Source: Akkermansia muciniphila (GTDB taxonomy: Bacteria > Verrucomicrobiota > Verrucomicrobiia > Limisphaerales > BJHT01). Taken from it: a stretch of 64,000 nucleotides of DNA. Where the stretch lies: NCBI GenBank assembly GCA_945861535.1, contig CAMAUZ010000002.1, positions 156,500 through 220,499 of the forward strand. The letters are read 5' to 3'. Below, in pieces: positions 17,416-26,578 of this stretch. The translations under genes and the position numbers were made by a program. The notes beneath the pieces were generated by a model. That model worked only from the letters and a program-made list of their open reading frames with translations, searched no databases and had not been told where the DNA came from. Numbering within the stretch: position 1 is the first letter of the stretch; each line of letters begins with the position of its first letter.

Positions 17416-18819
17416 ATGAGCACAAAAGCCCTCTCTCGCCGCCGTTTCCTCCAATCCGGCGCCGTTGGTCTCGTCGGCGCGGCCCTGACGTTGCCTCGCC
17501 TGGACGCGCTCGCCCAGGTCGCGCCGAGCGGCGAGCGTCCGCCACGCGCGGAGGGCGTCACGGTCATCAACCCGCGCAGCCGCGTGCCGGTGGGCCTGAT
17601 CATTGATGACTCGACGTGCCTGGTGAACTTGAACCGCTTCGCGATGCCGCAGTTCAACGAGGTGTATCTCGGCGCGAAGGAAGTTTATCGCCGCAACTGG
17701 CGCGACTGGCCCGTCGAGATTCCCGACAAGTTTCTCCGCGCCTTCAACGACTGGGCCGTCGGCGCGGGGGTGCGCGGCAAGTTCAGCATCGTGCCCTTCC
17801 CCGCGTGCGTGGGCCGGCTCGACCGCGAGCTGCCCGGCTGGACGCGCCGCGAACTGGCCGACAGCCTCAAGCTTGTCCGCGAAGAGATGGCGCCCCACTG
17901 GGACATCACGCCCGAGATGGTCACGCACACGCGCGTGATTGATTTGAAGACCGGCCATCCGTATCCCGAGCTCACGCCGAAGTTCATGGAGAACTGGGAG
18001 TGGACCACTGGCAAGAGCACCGACGAAATCGGCGCCTACCTCGCCTACGCGCTGCAAATCTTGAAGGACGCCGGCCTGCCCGCCGACGGCATCACCACGC
18101 CCGGCGGCTTCGGCAAGAAGGCGCGCCCGCAGATGGCGCAGGCGACCTTGCAGGCGTGCCGCGACGTGTGCGGCACGGAGATTCCGCATTACTTCACCGA
18201 CCTCTTCACCGAGCCGGGCCGCAGCGTCGCGCCCGTGGTGCAATACGCCTCGGGCCTCGACGGCCCCGACCCGCGCTGCGTGGTCTATGTGCCCGGCTGC
18301 ACGGGCGATTGGACCGCCGGCTGGGACTGCACGAACCCCGGCGGCGCGGACAAATTCATCACGGCCGACGGCAAGAGCGGACGCATGGTGGAGGTCATCC
18401 AAAGCGGCGAGCCGGCGCTGATGTTCGGCCACTGGACGGGCATTTACTTCAACGGCTACGAGATCGGTTTCAAGATTCTGCAAGACGTGGTGAAGCGTCT
18501 GCAGGCTCGCTTCGACAACTTGCTCTGGATGAAAAACAGCGAGGTGGCCCGCTACTGGGCCGCAAAGGAACTCACGCGCCTCGAACGCGCCGGCAACACC
18601 GTGAAACTCCGCGCGCCCTACGCCTGTCCCGACTTCACCTTGCGCATCGCCGCCCGCGCACAGCAGCCCCCGCAACTCCGCGTCGCCGCCGAAGCCAAAC
18701 CGCTCACCGAAGTCGCCGCGCCGCTCAAGCTCCAGCCCGGCACCTGGTGCCGCGACGGCGAGGCGACGCTCGTGTGCTTTGCGCTCAGCAAGGGACAATC
18801 GGAACTCGTCGTGGTGTAA
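17416..18819 (+). CDS. TAT-exported protein of unknown function
   Basis: The 467-residue protein begins with a twin-arginine signal (SRRRFLQSGAVGLVGAALTL), so it is folded before export. The mature part contains PVGLIIDDSTCLVN and later VTHTRVIDLKTGHPYPE and HWTGIYFNGYEIG. The double-aspartate start after a beta strand recalls polysaccharide-deacetylase-type barrels, but I cannot confirm the family. Secreted carbohydrate-active proteins nearby suggest a role on polysaccharide or its products. Confidence 0.7.
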   Translation: MSTKALSRRRFLQSGAVGLVGAALTLPRLDALAQVAPSGERPPRAEGVTVINPRSRVPVGLIIDDSTCLVNLNRFAMPQFNEVYLGAKEVYRRNWRDWPVEIPDKFLRAFNDWAVGAGVRGKFSIVPFPACVGRLDRELPGWTRRELADSLKLVREEMAPHWDITPEMVTHTRVIDLKTGHPYPELTPKFMENWEWTTGKSTDEIGAYLAYALQILKDAGLPADGITTPGGFGKKARPQMAQATLQACRDVCGTEIPHYFTDLFTEPGRSVAPVVQYASGLDGPDPRCVVYVPGCTGDWTAGWDCTNPGGADKFITADGKSGRMVEVIQSGEPALMFGHWTGIYFNGYEIGFKILQDVVKRLQARFDNLLWMKNSEVARYWAAKELTRLERAGNTVKLRAPYACPDFTLRIAARAQQPPQLRVAAEAKPLTEVAAPLKLQPGTWCRDGEATLVCFALSKGQSELVVV

Positions 18820-18891
18820 ATCCGGCGCGCACCGCGGAAGGCTGCGCGCTCGCAATTTGCCAAACTTGCGCCCGCTTCGTACGATCACCAC

Positions 18892-19140
18892 ATGACAACG
18901 CTCTCCATCACCCTTGATGACGCGGCTGCGAACCGGGTTCAAACCGTCGCGCGGAAGAACCACACCACCGTCGAGCGGTTGTTCGTCTCCTTCGTCAGCA
19001 CTCTTGGCGGTCAGGATGCCAACGAAAGCCGCGACACGAATGACGAAGCCGCGGCCCGGCTCGTCCGCACGTTTCAAACGTTGAGCCGCCCGCTGGGTGG
19101 CAAGGGCTACGTCACCCGCGACGAGTTGTATGAGCGTTAG
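18892..19140 (+). CDS. Putative antitoxin of a PIN module
   Basis: The 82-residue protein begins TTLSITLDDAAANRVQTVAR, a ribbon-helix-helix-like start, and lies directly upstream of a PIN gene with an 11-base overlap. It should bind DNA as a dimer and neutralise the toxin with its C-terminus (residues 50-82). Confidence 0.75.
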   Translation: MTTLSITLDDAAANRVQTVARKNHTTVERLFVSFVSTLGGQDANESRDTNDEAAARLVRTFQTLSRPLGGKGYVTRDELYER

Positions 19141-19564
19141 CCGTTTCTTGGACACCAACGTGATCGTCTATGCCTACGACACGAGCGATCCGATCAAACA
19201 AGCCAAAGCCCAAGCACTGTTGACTGCTGCCATGCGCCAGCGTGATGGCGCAATCTCCACCCAGGTGCTCGGCGAATTCTTCCACACCGTTGTCATCAAG
19301 CGGAAGCTCATGCCTGCCAGCGAAGCCGTGGAGATCATCAACGCACTGCGGGCCGGCCTGTCGGTCGCAGGCATTACGCTGGGCATTACGCTGGAATTGG
19401 TCATGGACGCCATCGCCATCCATCAGCGCGAGCAACTCCGGTACTGGGACGCGCTCATCGTCGCCACCGCCAAGAGCGTCGGTTGCGCTGAGATTGCGTC
19501 CGAGGACTTGAACGACGGTCAGGACTATGGCGGTGTTATCGTGGCGAATCCGTTTAAGGGCTAA
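19130..19564 (+). CDS. PIN-domain toxin, VapC-like
   Basis: The 144-residue protein starts SRFLDTNVIVYAYDTSD (catalytic Asp), with GEFFHTVV (Glu), RYWDALIVATA (Asp) and ASEDLNDGQ (acidic), all four expected PIN sites. It overlaps its antitoxin gene and is probably translationally coupled. It is unlike the PIN toxin at 5467 outside the catalytic motifs. Confidence 0.85.
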   Translation: MSVSRFLDTNVIVYAYDTSDPIKQAKAQALLTAAMRQRDGAISTQVLGEFFHTVVIKRKLMPASEAVEIINALRAGLSVAGITLGITLELVMDAIAIHQREQLRYWDALIVATAKSVGCAEIASEDLNDGQDYGGVIVANPFKG

Positions 19565-19715
19565 CTGGCGGCGACACCGTCCTGCTTTCCGGGCACCGCT
19601 CAACTGCATTGGCAAACCGCTGGAAAAACCGCCTGTCTTTTCTCGCTCCGGTTGCCCCAAACTGCCCGCGTTGACCGAAGACCAATCTGCAAGACACCTG
19701 ACCCAGCCTGCCACC

Positions 19716-20648
19716 ATGCAAACCCGCCCCCTCGGCCGCACCGGCCTCCAACTCCCCATCCTCAGCTTCGGCGCGTCGTCGCTCGGCGCGGAGTTCCGCA
19801 GTGTGAAAATTGACGAGGCCCTAGCCAGCGTCCGCGTCGCGCTCGAGTGCGGGCTGAACTTCATCGACACCTCGCCGTTCTATGGCCGCGGCATGAGCGA
19901 GGTGCTGCTCGGCATCGCGCTCAAGGGCGTGCCGCGCGACAGCTACACGCTCTGCACCAAGCTCGGCCGCTACGACCTGTCGCACTTTGATTTCTCCGCG
20001 AAGCGCGTCGCCGAGAGCGTGGACGTGAGCCTGCACCGGCTCGGCACCGACCACCTTGACATCATCCTCTGCCACGACATCGAGTTCGTGCCGATGCAGC
20101 AGATTGTGGACGAAACCCTCCCGGCGCTGCGCAAGATTCAGCAGTCCGGCAAGGTGCGCTTCATCGGCTTCAGCGGCTATCCGATGAAGATTTTCAAATT
20201 CATCCTCGACCAGACCGACGTGGATTGCGTGCTCTCCTACAACCAATACACGCTCCAGAACACGCGCTTTGCCGACGAGGCCGTGCCGTATCTCAAGGCC
20301 AAGGGCGTGGGCGTGATGAACGCCGGGCCGTTCAGCGCACGCCTGCTCACCAACGCGCCGCTGCCCGCGTGGCTCAAGGAACCCGAGTCCGTGAAAGCCG
20401 CCGCCCGCGCCGCCGCCGCGCACTGCGCCAGCAAGGGTGTGGACATCGCCAAGCTCGCGCTCCAGTTCAGCCTCGCGAACCCCGACATCGCCACGACCGT
20501 CAGCGGCAGCGCGAATCCGAACAACATCCGCAACTGGGCCAAGTGGGCCGCCGAGCCGCTCGACCAACAGCTCCTCGCCGAGGTGCTGGCGATCTTCGCC
20601 CCGGTGAAGAACCTCGGGCACAAGGAAGGGCTGTTGGAAAATAATTAG
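19716..20648 (+). CDS. Aldo-keto reductase, L-fucose/L-galactose dehydrogenase type
   Basis: The 310-residue protein starts MQTRPLGRTGLQLPILSFG, the AKR N-terminus. The catalytic set is visible: FIDTSPFYGRG (Asp, Tyr), LCTKLGRYD (Lys) and IILCHDIEF (His), with SGSANPNNIRNW at the NADP site. The GASSLGAEFR start and TSPFYG text resemble L-galactose/L-fucose dehydrogenases that oxidise the sugar at C1. The exact substrate is inferred. Confidence 0.85.
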   Translation: MQTRPLGRTGLQLPILSFGASSLGAEFRSVKIDEALASVRVALECGLNFIDTSPFYGRGMSEVLLGIALKGVPRDSYTLCTKLGRYDLSHFDFSAKRVAESVDVSLHRLGTDHLDIILCHDIEFVPMQQIVDETLPALRKIQQSGKVRFIGFSGYPMKIFKFILDQTDVDCVLSYNQYTLQNTRFADEAVPYLKAKGVGVMNAGPFSARLLTNAPLPAWLKEPESVKAAARAAAAHCASKGVDIAKLALQFSLANPDIATTVSGSANPNNIRNWAKWAAEPLDQQLLAEVLAIFAPVKNLGHKEGLLENN

Positions 20649-20657
20649 CCCGTCCCC

Positions 20658-21191
20658 GTGGACATCACCGATTTCATCAAGCTGGCCGCACAGGAGCCAC
20701 CGCTGCCGTTCCTGATCATCGGCGGCTATGCGGTCGGTGCCCATGGTCACACGCGGGCGACGTTCGACGTGGATTTCCTCGTTCGCGCGGCGGACCGGGA
20801 GACTTGGCTGGGGCGACTGGTAGCGGCGGGGCTGAAGCTGTTCGCCCAGACGAAGTCCTTCGCTCAATTCAGCCAGCCGTCCGCAGGCGATGGACTGGAT
20901 CTTATGTTCGTGGATGACGCGACCTATGACCGAATGTGGCAGGCGGCGGAGCTGCGCGACTTCGGCGGAGTTCCGGCCCGCATTCCCTGCTTGGACCACG
21001 TCCTCGCCCTGAAGCTCCATGTGCTGAAGCAGGCGCTGCCGCATCGCACGTCCAAAGATGCCGAGGATGTGGAAATGCTGGTGCGTCGTAACGAACTGAA
21101 CCTGCTCGACCCGCGCTATGAAACGCTCTTCCTCAAATATGGAACCCGTGAAATTTACGACACCTTCGTCCGCATCCTGCGTCATCCGTGA
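20658..21191 (+). CDS. AbiEii-type nucleotidyltransferase-like protein
   Basis: The 177-residue protein has FLIIGGYAVGAHGHTRATFD, the GG...DxD core of nucleotidyltransferases of the AbiEii/DUF6036 type, and a conserved lysine in VLALKLHVLKQ. Such proteins act as toxins or regulators in defence modules. It starts at a GTG, 9 bp after the reductase stop. Two small genes follow, the first overlapping by 53 bp. Confidence 0.75.
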   Translation: MDITDFIKLAAQEPPLPFLIIGGYAVGAHGHTRATFDVDFLVRAADRETWLGRLVAAGLKLFAQTKSFAQFSQPSAGDGLDLMFVDDATYDRMWQAAELRDFGGVPARIPCLDHVLALKLHVLKQALPHRTSKDAEDVEMLVRRNELNLLDPRYETLFLKYGTREIYDTFVRILRHP

Positions 21192-21375
21192 TGCGCCGCT
21201 GCCGAGTCTGGATTTGCACCTCCCCGAGAGCGATGGCTTCGACCCTTTGCCACCGCTCGTCTCGCTGGACACGATGACCGCGCGCAGCCGGCAGTTGCGC
21301 CAATGGTTTCCGCACGGCATCCGAACCGAGGAAGAGCGCTGGCAGGCCAAGTCCACCGCACCGTTTGTCATCTAG
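21139..21375 (+). CDS. Small hypothetical protein
   Basis: The 78-residue frame starts at an ATG inside the nucleotidyltransferase gene and continues alone for 184 bp. The C-terminal part (DTMTARSRQLRQWFPHGI) is helical and basic. Position suggests a partner of the nucleotidyltransferase, but I do not recognise a family. Confidence 0.5.
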   Translation: MEPVKFTTPSSASCVIRDAPLPSLDLHLPESDGFDPLPPLVSLDTMTARSRQLRQWFPHGIRTEEERWQAKSTAPFVI

Positions 21376-21402
21376 CCTCCGGTGCGCAGGCCCGTGAACT
21401 TT

Positions 21403-21645
21403 ATGAACGCGTCCTCCAAAGACTCGCCTGACTCACCTGCGAACCGCCCCGCGGCCGCGCGCGAAACCTCGCCCGACTTGCAGTTCGATCTCCCAGTGGT
21501 GCCGGGCTACCGGGAACGTCCGCCCGCAGGCAGTTGGGAAGCCGGCTACTGGCTCAGGCTGGCGGCGCTGGAGTTGGTGAAGAACCGGCCCGAAGTTTTC
21601 GCCGAGCGCGACCGGCAGATGTGCGATGTGGAGTTCAAGGCGTGA
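21403..21645 (+). CDS. Small hypothetical protein
   Basis: The 80-residue protein has a disordered Ser/Pro-rich N-terminus and a conserved-looking end with LRLAALELVKNRPEVFAERD. It starts at ATG 21403 (a GTG at 21382 is possible), 27 bp after the preceding gene. No family is recognised; it may belong to the same module. Confidence 0.5.
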   Translation: MNASSKDSPDSPANRPAAARETSPDLQFDLPVVPGYRERPPAGSWEAGYWLRLAALELVKNRPEVFAERDRQMCDVEFKA

Positions 21646-21794
21646 GCCGCTGAAGGGCGCTGCGATTCGCAGATTACCCGCGCGTCGCGTGGAACACGTC
21701 GGTGGAATCAGCGGGCGGACCTGAGCAAGGTAGTCCTACCTTTTTCAATCATGAGTGCCAGCTCCGTGACGTGATCCCGCACCGCCGGCCCCGG

Positions 21795-21833
21795 AAAAGC
21801 ACCGGGCCGGAAGGATCGCTCCCTTCGGCCCGG
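21795..21833 (-). terminator. Rho-independent terminator of the pilin gene
   Basis: Read on the minus strand, a GC stem (CCGGGCCGAAGG paired with CCTTCCGGCCCGG) is followed by TGCTTTTCC. It lies 28 bp beyond the pilin stop. Confidence 0.75.
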
Positions 21834-21860
21834 CAGGGTCCGACTGACCGACCGGGAAGA

Positions 21861-22208
21861 CTACAGCGTGTGTGCGCCGCCGGTGGTGCAGGTGGGCGCG
21901 CTGCTCACGGTGAAGGCCGTGTTGTAATTGCCGCCCGCCGGACACGTCGGCACCGTGCTACCCTTGATGTAATCGGTGATCAGCGCGGCGCTCACGGTGT
22001 CCGTGCCGGACTTCTTGTTCTCGAGCGCCCATTGCTGGGCCGCGCCGTCGAGTTGTTTGAGGTTGGCGATGCACGAGTTGACCTGGGCGGTCGTGCGGGC
22101 CTTGACGAAGTTCGGAATCGCGATGGCGGCCAGCAGGCCGATGATGGCGACGACGATCATGATTTCCACGAGGGTGAACCCCGACTGGCGATGGGTGGTG
22201 ATTTTCAT
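21861..22208 (-). CDS. Orphan type IV pilin / GspG-like major pseudopilin
   Basis: The 115-residue protein has the canonical prepilin site SG|FTLVEIMIVVAIIGLLAAI with glutamate at +5. The soluble part ends in CPAGGNYN...CTTGG with two cysteines, a layout common in Verrucomicrobia pilin-like proteins. There is no assembly ATPase or platform gene nearby, so it depends on machinery encoded elsewhere. A strong terminator follows. Confidence 0.88.
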   Translation of the reverse strand: MKITTHRQSGFTLVEIMIVVAIIGLLAAIAIPNFVKARTTAQVNSCIANLKQLDGAAQQWALENKKSGTDTVSAALITDYIKGSTVPTCPAGGNYNTAFTVSSAPTCTTGGAHTL

Positions 22209-22259
22209 ACGGTTTTAACTTCCTTTGCTCTGCGGCGTGAACTGGGCGAAAGCCGGTTT

Positions 22260-22938
22260 ACGAATTTATTAACTTAAGACTGCATAGCGTTCACTGTTTG
22301 GCTTTCGCGAACCGCAAAACCTTGGGAAGCAATCATGATGCCAGCACATTTTCCGCCACGCAGCGCGACTGGCGAACACGCCGATGTCAGGGCGAAATGG
22401 TGGCGCTGGTCCGTGGTGGGCGGGTGCTGAGGAAACGCCAAATGGGTTGCCTGCATTGCCGTTAGAAAACCGCGAGCCGCTCGGGGCGAACCGGGGTGAA
22501 CGGTGTTGGTTGGGAGTCGGGGCGGGACGAAGTGGCGGGCCGCAGCGAATTGGCCGCCGTGCTTCCGGCGCTGGATTGCGCGGCGACAGCCGGCCATTTA
22601 CGGGAGGGTGGCGACGCTCAGGTTGCGCACGAAGCGACGGCACGGGTTGGGCCGTCCGCCCGCCACAGGATCCACCGGGAAGCACCACCACCGTCTCCAT
22701 TCGTGCGGCAGTGTGTCCCACAATGGGACAATCACCACGGGGCACCCGCCGCGGTTTTGCGGAGCGGGGCGTCCCAGGCCGGAAGCGGGGCTGATTCTTC
22801 CGCCAGCGCCGGGGAACGCGGCGGCGGGCGCGCGGGAGAAGTGCCCTTGACGGTGTTCGGGGGCGCACCCACTATCCCGCCGCGTTAAGCCGTCGGGCGA
22901 GAAAGGCCAGTGGTGGCGGCGATACATTCCCATCAAAC
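22260..22938. other. Intergenic region without a supportable gene
   Basis: About 680 bp separate the divergent pilin and Sel1 genes. Several frames are open because the DNA is GC-rich, but none shows a recognisable protein, and the frames on opposite strands mirror each other. The promoters of both flanking genes must lie here. Confidence 0.5.
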
Positions 22939-24609
22939 ATGAAGCGTTTCACTTGCTGCCGTCGATTGCCGGGGCGTTGGATTTGGATCTTGGTCGTCGC
23001 GCTGGGTGCGGCGTTGTCGCCGGAGCGGGGCGTGGCACAGGCGCCGCCGGGGGGCGCATCGGCGGTGAATTGGGCGACGAAGACGATGGATGAAATCCGG
23101 CAGGGAGCCGAACGCGGGGATGCGGTGGCGCAGCGCGTTTTGGGCAATGCCTGCCTGACCGGTCAGGGGATGCCGCAGAATCTCCCGCTGGCGGTGCAGT
23201 GGTTTCGCAAGGCCGCGGAACAAAAGGATGCGCTGTCGCAGTTCGCCATCGGGATGTTGCACGACGAAGGCAAGGGCGTGCCGCAGGATCGCAAGAAGGC
23301 GGCGCGTTGGTTCCGGCTGGCGGCGGATCAGGGCCTGCCGGAGGCGCAGTACAATCTCGGGGTTTGCTACGCGGAGGGCGAGGGTGTCGGGAAGGATGAA
23401 ATCGAGGCGGTGAAGTGGTTCCGCCGGGCCGCCGAGCAGAAGGATGTGCAGGCGCAGGCGTATCTCGGGCTGGCGCTCCGCGAGGGCAAAGGGGTCGAGA
23501 GAAATCCGGCGGAAGCGGCGAGCTGGCTGCTGCGCGCGGCGTACAACGGCGACATGGTCGCGCAGTTTTTCCTCGGCATGATGCACCGCGACGGCGACGG
23601 CGTGGCGAAGGATTTGCCGGACGCGATCAAGTGGGTGCGGCGGTCCGCCGAGGCCGGCTATGCGGAGGCGCAATATTTCCTCGGGACGGCGTATTTCAGC
23701 GGCGAAGGCCTTGAGAAGGATCAGGCGTCGGCGGTGCAGTGGTTTCAGAAGTCGGCCGCGGGCGGGCATCCCCGCGCGATGGCCGCGCTCGGGCAGGCCT
23801 TTGGCAAGGGCGAAGGCGTCAAGGCCGACGCTGCGGAGTCGCTCAAGTGGTATCGGCTGGCGGCGGAGAAAGGCGATGCGAGCGCGCAGTATCAGCTTGG
23901 GCTGGCGTTCCAAAGCGGGCGCGGGGTGAGCGCCGATCCGGCCCAGGCGCAGCAGTGGCTGCAGAAAGCCGCCGAGCAGGGGCATTCGCAAGCCCGGGCG
24001 CTGCTGGTGGGCACGGGGGCGGCTCCGGGTCCGGTGGCCAGCAAACCGGCGCCGGCCAATCCCGGTACCAACGCCATGATCAAGACGTTTCCGCCGCCGC
24101 CCGGAGTGCGCGAGGTGCGGGCGCCGGAGACGGCCGCCTTTCCGTCGCCGCCCGCGCCGGGTGGCACTCCGCCGAAGCCGCTGCCGACGACGACGGGGGA
24201 AGCAGGCGCGGAAAATCCTCAGTCGTTGGCGGCGGGCAAAACGGAGCGCGGGGGGGGAACTGACCGGCTGGCGGGCCTGTCGTTCGGGGGCGAGCCGCGC
24301 TATAACCTGTCGGCCTTGCTGGCGATCCTCGCGATCGCGTGCGGCGTGATGGCAGTCACGGGCCTGGTCGCGCTCGTATATGTGCGCGGTCGGATGGCGA
24401 GTTTGCAGGAGGAAATTCAGGAGACCAAATACGAGCTGGCCAAGGCCAACGTCAGCCTCACGATCATCCAGCGCACGGTCGAGGAGATGGCTCTGGAAGC
24501 GCGGTTGCACGCGCCCGACGCGAATGATCGCGCCGGTGCCGGCGCGGCCGCACCGCGGCAGCCGGAAGCGGTGTCGTTCCGTCCGCAGCGCACGCGATCG
24601 GCGGTTTGA
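22939..24609 (+). CDS. Sel1-repeat (TPR-like) membrane protein
   Basis: The 556-residue protein has an N-terminal hydrophobic signal, then about nine Sel1 repeats (residues 50-355) of the type A..YLG..Y..G.GV..D...A..W. A Pro/Ala-rich linker leads to one membrane helix (LAILAIACGVMAVTGLVALV) and a final coiled coil (EEIQETKYELAKANVSL). Sel1 repeats form solenoids that hold protein partners, often in envelope stress or signalling. The layout suggests an exported scaffold with a short cytoplasmic coiled coil, or the reverse. Confidence 0.88.
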   Translation: MKRFTCCRRLPGRWIWILVVALGAALSPERGVAQAPPGGASAVNWATKTMDEIRQGAERGDAVAQRVLGNACLTGQGMPQNLPLAVQWFRKAAEQKDALSQFAIGMLHDEGKGVPQDRKKAARWFRLAADQGLPEAQYNLGVCYAEGEGVGKDEIEAVKWFRRAAEQKDVQAQAYLGLALREGKGVERNPAEAASWLLRAAYNGDMVAQFFLGMMHRDGDGVAKDLPDAIKWVRRSAEAGYAEAQYFLGTAYFSGEGLEKDQASAVQWFQKSAAGGHPRAMAALGQAFGKGEGVKADAAESLKWYRLAAEKGDASAQYQLGLAFQSGRGVSADPAQAQQWLQKAAEQGHSQARALLVGTGAAPGPVASKPAPANPGTNAMIKTFPPPPGVREVRAPETAAFPSPPAPGGTPPKPLPTTTGEAGAENPQSLAAGKTERGGGTDRLAGLSFGGEPRYNLSALLAILAIACGVMAVTGLVALVYVRGRMASLQEEIQETKYELAKANVSLTIIQRTVEEMALEARLHAPDANDRAGAGAAAPRQPEAVSFRPQRTRSAV

Positions 24610-24680
24610 TGCGGTGTCCTCCGAAGTTCTCGGGAGTTTCGCCCACCAGTTTTGCCCACGCAGTGGGGAGGTGATCCGCA

Positions 24681-24765
24681 GTGGGTAGGGCGCGGCTGTC
24701 CTCAGCGCGCCGCGAACCGTGCGAACGTCCCACCGGCGCGCTGAGGACAGCCGCGCCCTACCCAC
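24681..24765. repeat. Perfect 31-bp inverted repeat, family C, copy 2
   Basis: Arms at 24681-24711 and 24735-24765 are exact reverse complements; the left arm starts GTGGGTAGGGCGCGGCTGTC. It lies between the convergent Sel1 and NicO genes. Confidence 0.9.
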
Positions 24766-24961
24766 CAAATTCAGGGAAGGCGAAACCATCGGCGCGAACG
24801 ACGCGCGCTGCGTTCACCCAAAGCGGCGCAGCAGACGCAGAATGGCGTGTCGGGGCGTTGCCGCCGCCACTTTGTCAGTTGAACCTAGCTTTGGCAAAGA
24901 CGACGGCGCGCTGGCGGAGGTAGAATGCGAGGAGGCGGTCAGTCATGCCAGCGGGGTGGAT

Positions 24962-26053
24962 TTAATGAGCGAGGTGGCGGATGCCTTGGATGGCCACCAG
25001 CAGACCGATGACGGCGAGCAGTCCGCAACTAGCGTAGGGCAGTTTGCGCGTGAGTGGGCCAAGCCAGGCCAGCCGCTGGGTCGCGTGCTTCACGGACAGG
25101 GCGGCTAGCGTGCCCACGGCGACAAGCGTGAGCGCCAGCCCGAGGCTGAACGCGAGGACGATGGCGAAGCCGAGGGTGAACTCCTTCATTTGCATGCAGA
25201 CCAGCAGGACCGCGAAGGCGGAGGGACAGGGCAGCAGACCGCCCGTCAGGCCGAAGAGGACGATTTGCCACGTTGTCACGCGGCGGTTGGCGAAACGCTT
25301 TTCCAATTCAGCGGCGTGCTCGCGGGCGTGGGCGTCGTCGTGACCGTGGTCATGGTCGTGATCGTGATGGTGCGCCTCGGTGAACTGGGTTTGCAGGATT
25401 TGCGTTCCGCCCGCGCGGGGCAGGCGGAGTTCCACGGCGAACTCGTGCGGTTCGGGAATGTCCGTCGCGGACGCGATGAAGTCGCCGCGCGTCACGAAGG
25501 CGAAGGTCTGCCGGGCACCGTCGGGCCGCAGCGTGGCGAGCGTGACGGACTCCGCCGCCAGCGGGGCCACGGACTTTCCCTGGCCGTCGCGGAAATGCAG
25601 CTCGAAGTGCGGCGGCACGCCTGCCTCGAAGACGGCGATTTCCACGTCGCCGCGGTCCAGCTTGAGCAGGGTGCCGCCGTGCGGCCCGCGTTCGGCCTCG
25701 GGCTTTGCCTGGGATTGCTCGCGGCGAATGCGCCAGAACATCCATCCGGCCATCGCCATGACCATGAGCCCGGTGGCCAGCGCAAAATATGGTTCCGCCT
25801 CTTCGACATTGAAGCGGCCCGCGTAGCGCAGCCCGACCAACGCCAGCACCCAGATGATGGCCGTGTGCGAAAGCGTGGCGGACAAGCCCAGCAACGCGGC
25901 CTGCCGGACCGTGCCCCGGATGGAAATGATGAACGCGGCCATCACCGTCTTGCTGTGCCCCGGCTCCAAGCCATGCAGCGCGCCGAGCACGACCGCGGTC
26001 GGGATGAACAGCCAGGCGTGGCCCTGCGTGAGATACTCTTGGAAGGAGGTCAT
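24962..26053 (-). CDS. NicO/RcnA-type metal exporter with inserted CzcB-like domain
   Basis: The 363-residue membrane protein has HGLEPGHSKT (residues 27-36), the metal-site motif of Ni/Co permeases, and GLTGGLLPCPSAFAVLL in the second half. A His-rich loop (HHHDHDHDHGHDDAH, residues 228-242) is as in RcnA. Unlike RcnA, about 105 extra residues (120-226) precede the loop; GPHGGTLLKLDRGD, VFEAGVPPHFEL and TRGDFIASATDIPEPHEF closely recall the N-terminal domain of CzcB-type heavy-metal efflux adaptors. It probably exports Ni, Co or Zn. It ends a leftward metal operon. Confidence 0.85.
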   Translation of the reverse strand: MTSFQEYLTQGHAWLFIPTAVVLGALHGLEPGHSKTVMAAFIISIRGTVRQAALLGLSATLSHTAIIWVLALVGLRYAGRFNVEEAEPYFALATGLMVMAMAGWMFWRIRREQSQAKPEAERGPHGGTLLKLDRGDVEIAVFEAGVPPHFELHFRDGQGKSVAPLAAESVTLATLRPDGARQTFAFVTRGDFIASATDIPEPHEFAVELRLPRAGGTQILQTQFTEAHHHDHDHDHGHDDAHAREHAAELEKRFANRRVTTWQIVLFGLTGGLLPCPSAFAVLLVCMQMKEFTLGFAIVLAFSLGLALTLVAVGTLAALSVKHATQRLAWLGPLTRKLPYASCGLLAVIGLLVAIQGIRHLAH

Positions 26054-26131
26054 GGGTGTTGGGGTGTTGCTATTGCTGCCTGCGGTTCCGCTGGCGGCTG
26101 GGCGACGGCGTGACTGGGTAGGGATGCTGGC

Positions 26132-26578
26132 TCATTTTTTTCCCCCGGCGGGTTTCAGCTTGGCTTCCAATGCCAGCACGGCCTCGCCCATTTGCTTCAC
26201 GCCAGCCTCAGTGGTCTTCTGCGCCCGCGCGGCTCCCGACTTGTCAATCGCGGCGGCCAGCTTGGTGATTTCCTTGGCGCCGGCCTCGGCGGCGGACTTG
26301 TGCTCGGGCGCGACTTTGGCGGGCAGGGCTTTCACGAGGTCGCGGATGGCGAACGCGTGGTCGTGCGCCTCGCCCAGGTCCTTCCTGGCGACGGTGCTCA
26401 CGAGCCGCGTCTGCTGCTTGTGAATCTCCTGCCAGATACCCTCGACGGTGGCGGGGATCTTTATGAAGTGGCTGTGAGGTTCGCTCCCCTTTTCCTTCGC
26501 GGCTTGGGCGCAGGCGGGGATGGTGGTGAGCGCGACGACGGCGGTGAGGCCCAGCGCGATGAGGATGGTTCTGTTCAT
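26132..26578 (-). CDS. Small exported helical protein of the metal operon
   Basis: The 148-residue protein has a Sec signal (ILIALGLTAVVALTTIPACAQA) and a four-helix-like mature part, with His in EPHSHFIKIP and AHDHAF. Its ATG overlaps the stop of the upstream HupE gene (ATGA), so it is translationally coupled. It could bind metal in the periplasm. The family is not named. Confidence 0.7.
   Translation of the reverse strand: MNRTILIALGLTAVVALTTIPACAQAAKEKGSEPHSHFIKIPATVEGIWQEIHKQQTRLVSTVARKDLGEAHDHAFAIRDLVKALPAKVAPEHKSAAEAGAKEITKLAAAIDKSGAARAQKTTEAGVKQMGEAVLALEAKLKPAGGKK

Noticed and set aside
22269..22936. Several 100-200 residue frames between the pilin and Sel1 genes
   Set aside because: Frames on both strands overlap, have biased Arg/Pro/Gly content and show no recognisable domain or signal.
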